Source of the DNA: Methanobacteriaceae archaeon
GTDB lineage: Archaea > Methanobacteriota > Methanobacteria > Methanobacteriales > Methanobacteriaceae
Assembly: GCA_900766745.1 (NCBI GenBank)
Contig: CAAFWR010000053.1
Coordinates: forward strand, 1-36,328
DNA length: 36,328 nt
Direction of reading: 5' to 3'
A program made the translations under genes and the position numbers. The stretch's first letter is position 1, and each line of letters opens with the position of its first letter. Positions 1 to 7,333 of this stretch are shown here, one piece after another. The notes beneath the pieces are model-generated. The model saw only the letters and a program-made list of their open reading frames with translations, searched no databases and had not been told where the DNA came from.

Positions 1-2
1 AT

Positions 3-1130
3 GGCGAAAGTACTGTGATTTTTGATGCTAAAGGTGGTAATGTTCACTTTGAAGTGACTGGAGATAACGTTTTAATCGAAGGAATTACTTTCCGAAACTT
101 CAATTTCTACGAAGACGGTGGAGCAATAGAATGGATTGGAAGATATGGTATATTAAGAAATTGTAACTTCATTAACAACTCTGCTTCTCGTGGTGGTGCG
201 ATTCAATGGAGCGGTTCTGCAGGCAATATATCTGACTCCTTTTTCATTAATAACACTGCTAATAGTTATGGTGGTGCTATTAGATGGTATGCTACAGGAG
301 GTACTGTAAGCGGTTCTACTTTCACAAGTAATACTGCTAATAATTGGGGTGGTGCTATTATTTGGTATGGTGATTATGGTAAGGTATGTGGATCTATTTT
401 CACTAGCAATGCTGCTAGTAATGGTGGTGGAATTTACTGGTTTTCTCATCAAGGTTATGTAACTAATTCTACTTTTACTAACAACACAGCTAGTAATGGT
501 GGTGCTGTTTCTTGGAATGGAAATTATGGTACTGTATCTTATTCTACATTCATTGACAATAATGTGACTAGTGTTGGTGGTGCAGTTCTTTGGTATGGTA
601 CAAATGGTATTATATCTAGTTCTATTTTCATTAATAACACTGCTAGTAGTGGTGCTGGTGCTTGCTGGTATAACTTAGCTTCTAATGGTACCATAACGGA
701 TTCTACTTTTACTGGTAACACTGGCAATTATGGTGGTGCTATTAGATGGTATGCTACAAATGGTACTGTAAGTAGTTCCATTTTTACAAAAAATGTTGCT
801 AATAATCGTGGTGGTGGTATTTATTGGGATGTAATCGGTAGTTTAACTGATTCTACTTTCACAGATAATGCTGCTAATGACTATGGTGGAAGTATTTTCT
901 ACAACGCAGGAGGTTCTATTGCCAATTGTACTTATGTTAATAGTAAATCCCAAAAATCTAATGGAATTTTTACAAATAACAATCTAAACATTAATGGTGG
1001 AAATGGAATTGTATATTTATCTAGCAATGGACTCCTCTCAGGCATTTCTATAGTAGTTTTAAACAACGCGACTTACTATTATCCCCCTAATTCGAATATT
1101 AATTTTATAGAAGAATTCTTTGAAAAGTAG
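3..1130 (+). CDS. Adhesin-like surface protein, beta-helix repeats (5' partial, apparently 3' truncated)
   Basis: The reading frame is open to the left edge of the window, so the true start lies outside; the GTG at position 15 has no ribosome binding site. About eleven repeats of roughly 23-25 residues follow one another, each with a pattern like S-x-F-x-x-N-x-A-x-x-x-GGAI-x-W-x-G. This is the polymorphic outer-membrane/parallel beta-helix type repeat found in many Methanobrevibacter adhesin-like proteins, which sit outside the cell and are thought to mediate contact with partner microbes. The repeats are rich in Asn, Thr and Ser. After the repeats comes a short tail with a YYYPPN motif, then the stop. 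From memory, family members continue here into Ig-like domains and a wall- or membrane-anchoring C-terminus; none is present. I see no continuation in the other frames just downstream. It could be a truncated gene or pseudogene. The repeat assignment is sure; the function is by family only. Confidence 0.85.
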   Translation, partial: GESTVIFDAKGGNVHFEVTGDNVLIEGITFRNFNFYEDGGAIEWIGRYGILRNCNFINNSASRGGAIQWSGSAGNISDSFFINNTANSYGGAIRWYATGGTVSGSTFTSNTANNWGGAIIWYGDYGKVCGSIFTSNAASNGGGIYWFSHQGYVTNSTFTNNTASNGGAVSWNGNYGTVSYSTFIDNNVTSVGGAVLWYGTNGIISSSIFINNTASSGAGACWYNLASNGTITDSTFTGNTGNYGGAIRWYATNGTVSSSIFTKNVANNRGGGIYWDVIGSLTDSTFTDNAANDYGGSIFYNAGGSIANCTYVNSKSQKSNGIFTNNNLNINGGNGIVYLSSNGLLSGISIVVLNNATYYYPPNSNINFIEEFFEK

Positions 1131-1233
1131 CATAATATTACTTATGAGTTGTTGATTTAATTTTAGATATGGAGTGTTGAGTAGCTATATGGCTTTGGCA
1201 AAACTTGTTACCTAATTGAGAGGACTATTTAAT

Positions 1234-1250
1234 AAACCTTTATATATTAG
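1234..1250 (+). promoter_or_regulatory. Candidate BRE/TATA promoter for rps8e
   Basis: A purine-rich BRE-like stretch runs into the TATA element TTTATATATT. Transcription would start near 1270 and leave a leader of about 140 bases before rps8e. A second A/T-rich element near 1382-1395 lies too close to the start codon to serve as its TATA box. The 278 bases between the adhesin gene and rps8e show no gene. Confidence 0.4.
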
Positions 1251-1408
1251 GAAGAAGTAATATTTTATTATCATTATTCATTAAGATACTTTATTGCTCT
1301 CGAATATTTATGTTATCTTTATTCTTGTCAGATAATTTAAATGAAAGTGTCTTATTGACTGCGATTACTTATTTATTAACAAAATATTTATATTTATTTG
1401 GTGAAATA

Positions 1409-1792
1409 ATGGCAATTTCTCAAGGAAAATCAATAAGAAGTCCATCTGGTGCTAGAAACAAATCAAACCGTGGAAAAAGAAAATCACAGTTAGGTAGAGA
1501 ACCAGCTGAAACTAGAGTAGATGAAAAAAGATTAAGAAAAATCAGAACTCGTGGCGGAAACGAAAAACTCAGATTAGCTACTGCTAATAAAATTAATGTA
1601 ATTAATCCTGAAAACAACAAAGCACAAGTTGTAGATATTCTTGGTGTACTTGAAAACTCCGCAAACCCTAACTACGTAAGAAGGAACATTATTACCAAAG
1701 GGGCAATCGTTGAAACTCCTGAAGGTAATGCTAAAGTAACATCTAGACCTGGTCAAGATGGTGTAGTTAACGGTGTTTTAATTAAAGAATAA
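1409..1792 (+). CDS. rps8e: 30S ribosomal protein S8e
   Basis: This is an archaeal/eukaryotic-type component of the small ribosomal subunit. The 127-residue product starts [18 protein letters not shown], a typical basic S8e N-terminus, and ends in the conserved [21 protein letters not shown] region. The open frame extends 33 codons upstream to 1310, but that stretch is hydrophobic and unlike S8e. The ATG at 1409 has a GGTGA ribosome binding site at 1400-1404, and the resulting length fits archaeal S8e. It is followed by T-rich terminator tracts and then hypE, which has its own spacing and is probably transcribed separately. Nothing is unusual. Confidence 0.96.
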   Translation: MAISQGKSIRSPSGARNKSNRGKRKSQLGREPAETRVDEKRLRKIRTRGGNEKLRLATANKINVINPENNKAQVVDILGVLENSANPNYVRRNIITKGAIVETPEGNAKVTSRPGQDGVVNGVLIKE

Positions 1793-1807
1793 ACTCTTTA
1801 ATTTATC

Positions 1808-1848
1808 TTTTTTTTAACTTTTTTTCAATATCTTTTTAACTTTTTTTT
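1808..1848 (+). terminator. T-tract terminator after rps8e
   Basis: Four runs of 5-8 T residues follow the rps8e stop within 60 bases (1808-1815, 1819-1825, 1833-1837, 1841-1848). Serial U-tracts without a strong hairpin are typical archaeal intrinsic terminators. Confidence 0.65.
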
Positions 1849-1919
1849 AATAAATAATTATTATTATATACTTTGTAGAACAGATAGTATTCTATTTAAT
1901 AATTAATTTAGGAGATACA

Positions 1920-2939
1920 ATGTCAGATAATAAAATCAGTATGAATCATGGTGCTGGTGGAGAAGTAATGGCTAATTTAATATCTAAAACAGTCCTCGAA
2001 AACATCTCTAAAAAAAGTGTTAACGGAGGAGTGAGCTTAGATGATTTAGATGATGGTGCGACAATACCATTAGGCGATTACGAAATAGTTATAACCACTG
2101 ATGGCCATACAATTGATCCTTTATTTTTCCCAGGTGGAGATATTGGTAGAATTTCAGCTTCAGGAACTATAAATGATGTAGCTGTTATGGGAGCAAAACC
2201 ATTAGCTATTACTAATGCTATTATTATGCAGGAAGGCTTTCCAATAGATGATTTAGATAGGATAATAAAATCTCTTGATGAGGCTTGTAGTGAGGTTGAT
2301 GTTGCAGTTGTTGCAGGAGACACTAAAGTAGTTAATCAGGGAAGTCTTGATGGTATTGTAATGGTTACAACTGGAATTGGAGTAGCTAAAAAAGGAGAAA
2401 TTGTAAGAGATTCAACTTTAGAGGTTGGAGATAAAATCATCATTACTGGAAGTCTTGGAGATCATGGTATTAGTTTGATGTCTTTTAGAGAAGGATTTGG
2501 TTTTGAAACTGACTTGCAATCTGATGTTGCTCCAATGTGGAATGTTATTAAAAAAGCTTTAGACGTTGGAGGGGTTACAGCTATGAAAGACCCGACTCGT
2601 GGAGGATTTGCAAATGCTATTAATGAAATGGCATCTAAATCCGGTGTTGGAATACTTTTAGAGCAAGATGCAATTCCAATAAGAGAAGAAGTAAAGGCTG
2701 CATCTGAAATGTTAGGTATTGACCCATTTGAAGTAGCTAATGAAGGAAAAGTAGTGATGGGTGTTAAGGCTGATAAAGCAGAGGAAGTTCTTGCAGCTAT
2801 TAAAACTGAAAAATATGGAGAAAATGCAGCGATTGTTGGGGAAGTAATTGAAGGAAACTACGTTCTTGTTGAAACTCCTATTGGTGGAGAAAGAATATTG
2901 GAAGCTCCTATTGCAGATCCAGTTCCTAGAGTATGTTAG
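1920..2939 (+). CDS. hypE: Hydrogenase expression/formation protein HypE
   Basis: HypE makes the cyanide ligands of the NiFe-hydrogenase active site. HypF carbamoylates its C-terminal cysteine, and HypE then uses ATP to dehydrate the group to a thiocyanate. The 339-residue length is normal. The N-terminal MNHGAGGEVM motif, the TTDGHTIDP segment with the following PGGDIGR, and the final PRVC with Cys339 as the last residue are all HypE hallmarks and indicate an intact protein. The ATG is preceded by GGAGAT at 1911-1916. An A/T-rich TATA-like element sits near 1861-1871. It is followed 11 bases later by the RDD protein gene, so the two are probably co-transcribed. Its position just before a nicotianamine synthase-like gene and a Nik-type importer fits a nickel theme. 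Confidence 0.96.
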   Translation: MSDNKISMNHGAGGEVMANLISKTVLENISKKSVNGGVSLDDLDDGATIPLGDYEIVITTDGHTIDPLFFPGGDIGRISASGTINDVAVMGAKPLAITNAIIMQEGFPIDDLDRIIKSLDEACSEVDVAVVAGDTKVVNQGSLDGIVMVTTGIGVAKKGEIVRDSTLEVGDKIIITGSLGDHGISLMSFREGFGFETDLQSDVAPMWNVIKKALDVGGVTAMKDPTRGGFANAINEMASKSGVGILLEQDAIPIREEVKAASEMLGIDPFEVANEGKVVMGVKADKAEEVLAAIKTEKYGENAAIVGEVIEGNYVLVETPIGGERILEAPIADPVPRVC

Positions 2940-2950
2940 TGGTGATTTTC

Positions 2951-3358
2951 ATGTCTTTATTTTCAAAAAGAGTTACAGCATATATTGCAGATTTTTTTGT
3001 AGTATCTTCATTTATGTGGATAATTTCATATATTTTATCTTTATTCTTAAGTCCAAAGTACGTTTTTAATATTTATGGGTATTTCCCATATGTAGTTCCA
3101 ATTTTAATAATGGTTTACTTTACTTTATGTGAAAAATTGAAAGGAGCTAGTGTCGGTAAAGCTTTAATGTACTTAGAGGTACGTGGTATTGACGATACAA
3201 GAATTAGTTGGGCTCAGGCTTTTGTTCGTAATTTGACTAAAATCTATTGGATTCCAATAATATTTGACTGGCTTATTGGAAAGATCTTAAAAAAAGATGA
3301 TAGAATTTTAGATGTCATTACAAAAACAAATGTCATTGAACTTTATGATGAAGATTAG
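2951..3358 (+). CDS. RDD family membrane protein
   Basis: This is a small integral membrane protein of 135 residues. It begins MSLFSKRVTAYIADFF, where the R and D match the conserved positions of the RDD family, and has hydrophobic segments at about residues 10-32 and 45-65. A K-G-x-S-x-GK-x-L-x-x-L-E-V motif near residues 68-85 and a third, weaker hydrophobic stretch follow. The function of RDD proteins is generally unknown; some have been linked to ion transport. The frame is open from 2933, overlapping hypE, but the ATG at 2951 has GGTGAT at 2940-2945 and gives the usual N-terminus. It is probably in an operon with hypE. Any role with hydrogenase is only a guess from position. Confidence 0.8.
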   Translation: MSLFSKRVTAYIADFFVVSSFMWIISYILSLFLSPKYVFNIYGYFPYVVPILIMVYFTLCEKLKGASVGKALMYLEVRGIDDTRISWAQAFVRNLTKIYWIPIIFDWLIGKILKKDDRILDVITKTNVIELYDED

Positions 3359-3365
3359 ATCTTCA

Positions 3366-3383
3366 TTTTTTTACACTTTTTTT
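3366..3383 (+). terminator. T-tract terminator after hypE-RDD unit
   Basis: Two runs of 7 T residues separated by ACAC lie within 30 bases after the stop of the RDD gene, an archaeal-style U-tract terminator. Confidence 0.55.
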
Positions 3384-3561
3384 GGATTTCGTTATAAGAA
3401 ATCTTTTAACATTTTCAGATTATGTCTTAAAACTTCTTTTTTATATTTTTTCTGCAAGTATTCAACTTGGAAGTTACCTATGCCATTACAGCGTATGGGA
3501 ATAAAATTCAATCTAACATAAAATTTTTAACACTAAAAATGATCATTTATTTTAGATAATA

Positions 3562-3580
3562 ACCAAAGATTTAAAGTATA
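3562..3580 (+). promoter_or_regulatory. Promoter of the nicotianamine synthase-like gene
   Basis: The BRE-like ACCAAAG is followed by a TATA box, ATTTAAAGTATA, about 35-40 bases before the ATG at 3611. This predicts a short leader of about ten bases. A separate promoter means the gene need not be co-transcribed with hypE. Confidence 0.6.
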
Positions 3581-3610
3581 GTATAATAAATTATAAAGTG
3601 AAGTGGAAAA

Positions 3611-4432
3611 ATGAGTTGTTATAAATATTGGGGAAAAATTAGAGAAATAGCTGATGCTCTTGCATCATATGGCGATTTAGAAAAATATGGGGATTCTGCA
3701 TTAGATAATGTGGATATAAATGAAATCATTAAATTGTTAGATGAAGTTGAGGTTATTGCACATGATAACACAATTGATTTTGATTCTGCAAAGCATATTT
3801 TAGATGATGAAAAAATGAATAAGGCGTTAAAGCTTATCCGTGAATTCTATGTATATATTGGTGCAAGACTTGAAACTGAAAATGCATTGAAGATATTAGA
3901 ATCTGATGATCCTGAAGAAACATTAAATTCATTCCATTTTTATGATAGGTATATTGGATTAATAAATAATGAAAGTCAGTTAGCTAAATTCAATAATGAA
4001 AAAACATTTGTATTTCTTGGAAGTGGGCCATTACCTTTAACTCTAATAATGTTTAATAAAGTTTTTGGATGTAAATGTATAGGAATCGAACGTCAGGAAG
4101 AGGTAGCTATTCTTTCAAAAAAAGTTCTTGAAAGTCTAGGCCTTGAGAATGATATTGAAATAGTAACTGGTGAGGAAGATGTAATTAAAGACCTCGATTA
4201 CGATATCCTGATGGTGGCTGCACTAGCTGAACCAAAAGAGAGAATATTTTCAAATATATGGGAATACATTGATGAAATTACGCCAGTGATATATAGAACA
4301 TATACTGGTATGAGAGCTATTCTTTATTCACCTGTATTAGATAAAGACACCAGAGGATTCCATAAAGAAGTTATGGTTTTGCCGACTGGAAACACTAATA
4401 ATACCTCAGTATTGATTAGAAAGATAATATAA
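3611..4432 (+). CDS. Nicotianamine synthase-like protein
   Basis: The 273-residue protein matches the archaeal nicotianamine synthase family, known structurally from Methanothermobacter thermautotrophicus. Those enzymes join aminopropyl groups from S-adenosylmethionine to make thermonicotianamine, a chelator of nickel and other divalent metals. A helical N-terminal domain (about 1-125) carries G-A-R-L-E at 84-88, where the family has its catalytic glutamate. It also has FHFYDRY around 108-114. The C-terminal Rossmann-type methyltransferase fold begins with FLGSGPLPLT at 135-144 and G-I-E-R at 158-161, the SAM-binding elements. The ATG has only a weak ribosome binding site and a TATA box close upstream, so the leader is short. 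Neighbours are HypE upstream and a Nik-type importer downstream, which points to nickel handling. The product made here cannot be read from sequence; I see no opine dehydrogenase partner of the staphylopine type nearby. Confidence 0.88.
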   Translation: MSCYKYWGKIREIADALASYGDLEKYGDSALDNVDINEIIKLLDEVEVIAHDNTIDFDSAKHILDDEKMNKALKLIREFYVYIGARLETENALKILESDDPEETLNSFHFYDRYIGLINNESQLAKFNNEKTFVFLGSGPLPLTLIMFNKVFGCKCIGIERQEEVAILSKKVLESLGLENDIEIVTGEEDVIKDLDYDILMVAALAEPKERIFSNIWEYIDEITPVIYRTYTGMRAILYSPVLDKDTRGFHKEVMVLPTGNTNNTSVLIRKII

Positions 4433-4448
4433 AACTTTTTTTTAAAAT

Positions 4449-4473
4449 AAAGGAATATGGACATTATTCCTTT
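4449..4473 (+). terminator. Hairpin after nicotianamine synthase-like gene
   Basis: A perfect 9-bp stem (AAAGGAATA with TATTCCTTT) encloses a 7-base loop, 16 bases after the stop. A run of eight T residues lies just before it. It probably acts as a terminator or a 3' end stabiliser. Confidence 0.5.
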
Positions 4474-4827
4474 TAATACCATATTTTTAAAACAGATTAT
4501 CTCAATAAAGCAGATGTTCATTAAATCATTTTTAGATTGGAAATTCTTTAGATTCCAATTTGCATATTTCTTAATCTCCTTTTACATTAGTTAAAATTAA
4601 TGCTGTTTTTATAAAAAGCATTTTATTCTTGTATGTGTGTATTGGTCTTTTCCTGTAATTTGTTTAAAGAATACAGCAAAAAGTATCCAAAATATAGGAT
4701 TTAGGGGCATTAGAACGTATTAAATGAATAATAATGATTTTTAAAAAAATCTTGAAAGGAAATTAACTTGTTTAATTTATGATAATTTATTCATATTCAA
4801 AAAAAATTATCGCATGTATTTTTAAAA

Positions 4828-4847
4828 AAGTAATAATAAGTAATACT
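4828..4847 (+). promoter_or_regulatory. Candidate distal operator (tandem 10-bp units), copy 1
   Basis: Two 10-bp units, AAGTAATAAT then AAGTAATACT, stand head to tail with a period of one helical turn. The same 20 bases with one change (T to C in the tenth position) occur at 6979-6998, in the same place relative to the second binding-protein gene. The surrounding DNA is much more diverged, so this looks selected. The second unit holds TAATACT, which recurs in the proximal motif. The regulator is unknown; a NikR-type nickel regulator is a guess. Confidence 0.45.
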
Positions 4848-5037
4848 TATTTCAACTTTATTGTTTTTTTATTAAACATTGGTCAAAATCAATTTGCTTA
4901 AATTAGAAAATAAGCTAATTAACATCATGTCATTTATAACAAATTATCTATTTCCATTATCATTAAAATAGAAGGTATATAAAGCATATTTTCGATAAAA
5001 TATTTTATTTAGTATTTATTTTCTGATATAAGAAAAA

Positions 5038-5073
5038 AATACAGTAATATTTCTAAATTCAACGAGTATTAAC
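5038..5073 (+). promoter_or_regulatory. Candidate proximal operator, copy 1
   Basis: This 36-base motif begins AATACAG, ends AGTATTAAC and lies just upstream of the BRE/TATA box. It is an imperfect inverted repeat and matches, at identical length, the motif at 7191-7226. Its placement suits a factor that controls access of TBP/TFB to the promoter. Confidence 0.45.
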
Positions 5074-5095
5074 CAAAAAAAGATTTAAATATAAG
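5074..5095 (+). promoter_or_regulatory. BRE/TATA promoter of binding-protein gene 1
   Basis: An A-rich BRE leads into ATTTAAATATAAG at 5083-5095. The start of transcription would be near 5115, giving a leader of about 65 bases ahead of GGAGTG at 5167-5172 and the ATG at 5180. Confidence 0.65.
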
Positions 5096-5179
5096 TAAAA
5101 ATAATAATTAAGTTAGAATTATTATTACAACAATAATGATTCATATGATATTTGAGATTTATTTTTGGAGTGAAATTAA

Positions 5180-6799
5180 ATGAATAAAAAGCATATAATT
5201 GGAATAATTTTTGTAATTATTATTATATTTTTAGGATGTTCAGTTTATTTTGGTCAGTCTCATGTTAATAGAGCTGATGACGAATTAGTAGTTGCGGCTT
5301 ATAGTCAGGGAGGAGAACCTGAATCTGGTTTTGATCCCATATTAGGTTGGAATAAATATGCTGAACCTTTAATTCAAAGCACATTATTAAAAATGAACAG
5401 AAATATGACTTATAAAAAAGATTTGGCTGAAGATTATGAGATAAGTGACGACTATAAAACATATACAGTAAAGTTAAAACCTGGAATTAAATTTACAGAC
5501 AATACAACTTTAGATGCAGAAGATGTTGCATTCACTTACAATGAAGCTAAAAAATCAGGATCTAGCCTAGATTTAAGTAGTATGAATAACGCTACTGCAA
5601 TAAATGACACAACTGTACAATTCAATCTAAACAAATCTGATTCAACATTTATAGATAAATTGGCCCATATTGGTATTGTGCCCTCTGATTCATATAACAA
5701 TGAAACTTATGGAAGCAATCCTGTTGGATCAGGTCCTTGGAAGTTTGTGCAATGGGATAAGGGTCAACAGGTTATTCTTGAGAAAAATGAGGAATATTAT
5801 GGAAACCAATCTGATTTCAATAAATTAACTATATTATTTGAAAAAAATGAAGCTGCATTTAATGCAGCTAAGAATCATGAGTTGGATATTGCTGCTGTTC
5901 CATTAACCTATGCAAATGAAACAGTTGATGGAATGAAAATGTATCTTCTTGATAGTGTTGAAGTGAGGGGAATCTCTCTACCTAATGTGAATAATACTGG
6001 TGAAACAAATGACGATGGAAACCCAATTGGTAATAATGTAACTAGCGATATTTCAATTAGAAAAGCTTTAAACTATGGAATTAATAGAACTGTTTTAAAT
6101 GAAGGTGCATTAAAAGGGCTGGGCATTCCAAATTACGATGGAATAGCACATAAACTGCCATGGGCAAACAATGAGACTGCAATTGATGATGGCGATGTTG
6201 CTAAAGCTAAAAAAATCTTGGAAGATGGTGGATGGAAAGATACAAATGGAGATGGAATTCGTGAAAAAAATGGTCTAAAAGCTTCATTTAAATTATATTA
6301 TTTTGCTGAAGATCCGGAAAGGCAGGCTGTTGCCGTTTCTGTATCTGAACAGGCAAAAGAGTTAGGCATTGAAATTGAACCGATTGGTGGAAATTGGGAT
6401 GAAATAGACCCAAACATAAATTCACAACCTGTAGTTTGGGGCTTTGGCAGCACTGATCCAACAACCATATGGTCAGAATACCATAGTTCTCAAATAGGAA
6501 AAGGTTACAACAATCCGTCTATTGTAAATAACAGTATAATTGACAGCCATATTGATGTGGCATTAGCTAGTGATCTTGAATCTTCCTACAGCCAATGGTC
6601 GAATGTAGTTTGGGATGGTAGTAATGGAATAGCTCCTTTTGGAGATGCATCCTGGTTATGGATTGGAGAAATTAAATACGGTTATTTTGTTGATGATAGT
6701 TTAGACATATCTAATGATACAGCTCTTTTACAACCTCATTGTGGGGACATATTTGGAAATCTCAATGATTGGAAAAGGGTTTCATCAATTAACAATTAA
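5180..6799 (+). CDS. Substrate-binding protein of Nik/Dpp-type ABC importer, copy 1
   Basis: This is an extracytoplasmic solute-binding protein of family 5 (SBP_bac_5: nickel, nickel-chelate or peptide binding), 539 residues long. An N-terminal hydrophobic segment, residues 5-23, ends at F-L-G-C20, a lipobox-like site, so it is a membrane-anchored protein or lipoprotein facing outward. Family features are LVVAAYSQGGEPESGFDPI near 36-54, the DGSxTVxLKPGIKF-type region at 91-106, and the AEDVAFTYN segment at 113-121. DTNGDGIRE at 354-362 is another. Residues that could bind metal and differ from copy 2 include H163, H435 and C521. GGAGTG precedes the ATG. The gene has its own promoter, two candidate operators and a T-tract terminator, so it can be expressed apart from the permeases. 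Nickel or a nickel complex is inferred from hypE and nicotianamine synthase nearby; peptide uptake is the main alternative. Confidence 0.88.
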   Translation: MNKKHIIGIIFVIIIIFLGCSVYFGQSHVNRADDELVVAAYSQGGEPESGFDPILGWNKYAEPLIQSTLLKMNRNMTYKKDLAEDYEISDDYKTYTVKLKPGIKFTDNTTLDAEDVAFTYNEAKKSGSSLDLSSMNNATAINDTTVQFNLNKSDSTFIDKLAHIGIVPSDSYNNETYGSNPVGSGPWKFVQWDKGQQVILEKNEEYYGNQSDFNKLTILFEKNEAAFNAAKNHELDIAAVPLTYANETVDGMKMYLLDSVEVRGISLPNVNNTGETNDDGNPIGNNVTSDISIRKALNYGINRTVLNEGALKGLGIPNYDGIAHKLPWANNETAIDDGDVAKAKKILEDGGWKDTNGDGIREKNGLKASFKLYYFAEDPERQAVAVSVSEQAKELGIEIEPIGGNWDEIDPNINSQPVVWGFGSTDPTTIWSEYHSSQIGKGYNNPSIVNNSIIDSHIDVALASDLESSYSQWSNVVWDGSNGIAPFGDASWLWIGEIKYGYFVDDSLDISNDTALLQPHCGDIFGNLNDWKRVSSINN

Positions 6800-6818
6800 A
6801 TAAGTTAATAATTTAACT

Positions 6819-6836
6819 TCTTTTTTTTATTTTTTT
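6819..6836 (+). terminator. T-tract terminator after binding-protein gene 1
   Basis: The sequence is C, then eight to nine T, A, then seven T, starting 20 bases after the stop. It separates copy 1 from copy 2. Confidence 0.6.
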
Positions 6837-6978
6837 GGATAATTTTCTTTTTGGTAGCTATTAGAATGTTAAATTTCTTTTCTACTATGTGAAATAACAC
6901 TATTTAGCTTGATAAACCTTGTCAATGTTCTATATTTTTATTTCTTCATCTCAATATTTGATAATTTATATTATAAAA

Positions 6979-6998
6979 AAGTAATAACAAGTAATACT
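6979..6998 (+). promoter_or_regulatory. Candidate distal operator (tandem 10-bp units), copy 2
   Basis: The units are AAGTAATAAC followed by AAGTAATACT. They differ from 4828-4847 by a single base. The distance to the proximal motif is about 212 bases here and 210 in copy 1. Confidence 0.45.
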
Positions 6999-7189
6999 AT
7001 TTTTTAAAAAAGTTATTTTCGAAATAAATAATGTTCAAAATGAAATTTCTTTAAATAATGAAATAAGTTGAATTATCATTAGTTGATAATATTAAATTAT
7101 TTATTTGTATTATTCTTAAAATATAGTACATTTGTGCTTTATTTTTAATAAAACACCTTGTTTAATAATATTTTTTAAATTATAAAAAA

Positions 7190-7226
7190 TAATACTGTAT
7201 TATTTTAAATTTTAAGCAGTATTAAC
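7190..7226 (+). promoter_or_regulatory. Candidate proximal operator with perfect inverted repeat, copy 2
   Basis: TAATACTG at 7190-7197 and its exact complement CAGTATTA at 7217-7224 are separated by 19 bases. The half-sites are about 27 bases centre to centre, roughly 2.5 helical turns. The motif lies directly before the TATA box, as in copy 1. Confidence 0.5.
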
Positions 7227-7248
7227 AAAGAAAACTTTAAATATAAAT
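7227..7248 (+). promoter_or_regulatory. BRE/TATA promoter of binding-protein gene 2
   Basis: An A-rich BRE is followed by TTTAAATATAAAT at 7236-7248. The predicted transcript start is near 7270, and the leader carries GGAGGG at 7322-7327. Confidence 0.65.
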
Positions 7249-7333
7249 AAAACAATAATACTTGATATTGAATTTTTATTACTATGGGGGTAATTTATAT
7301 AAATTCGAATTTTTATTTTATGGAGGGAATTAA

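Larger units (their letters stand above)
4433..5179 (+). other. Long A/T-rich intergenic region before the first binding-protein gene
   Basis: The 747 bases have no convincing ORF or structural RNA. They contain the hairpin at 4449-4473 and, in the second half, two motifs that recur upstream of the second binding-protein gene, plus a BRE/TATA promoter. The 3' part aligns loosely with 6930-7333, so this upstream region seems to have been duplicated with the gene. Confidence 0.6.
6800..7333 (+). other. Intergenic region between the two binding-protein genes
   Basis: The 534 bases have no convincing ORF. They hold the terminator of copy 1, both candidate operators, a BRE/TATA promoter and the leader of copy 2. 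An extra TAATACT heptamer lies downstream of the TATA box at 7256-7262, near the expected transcription start; copy 1 lacks it. Confidence 0.6.

Noticed and set aside
153..727. Open frames on the minus strand across the adhesin gene (153-452 and 539-727)
   Set aside because: They are shadows of the repetitive coding sequence: low-complexity Ser/Thr/Ile products with no ribosome binding site.
4433..5179. tRNA or other structural RNA gene in the long spacer
   Set aside because: There is no G/C-rich cloverleaf or T-loop motif; the spacer is A/T-rich throughout.
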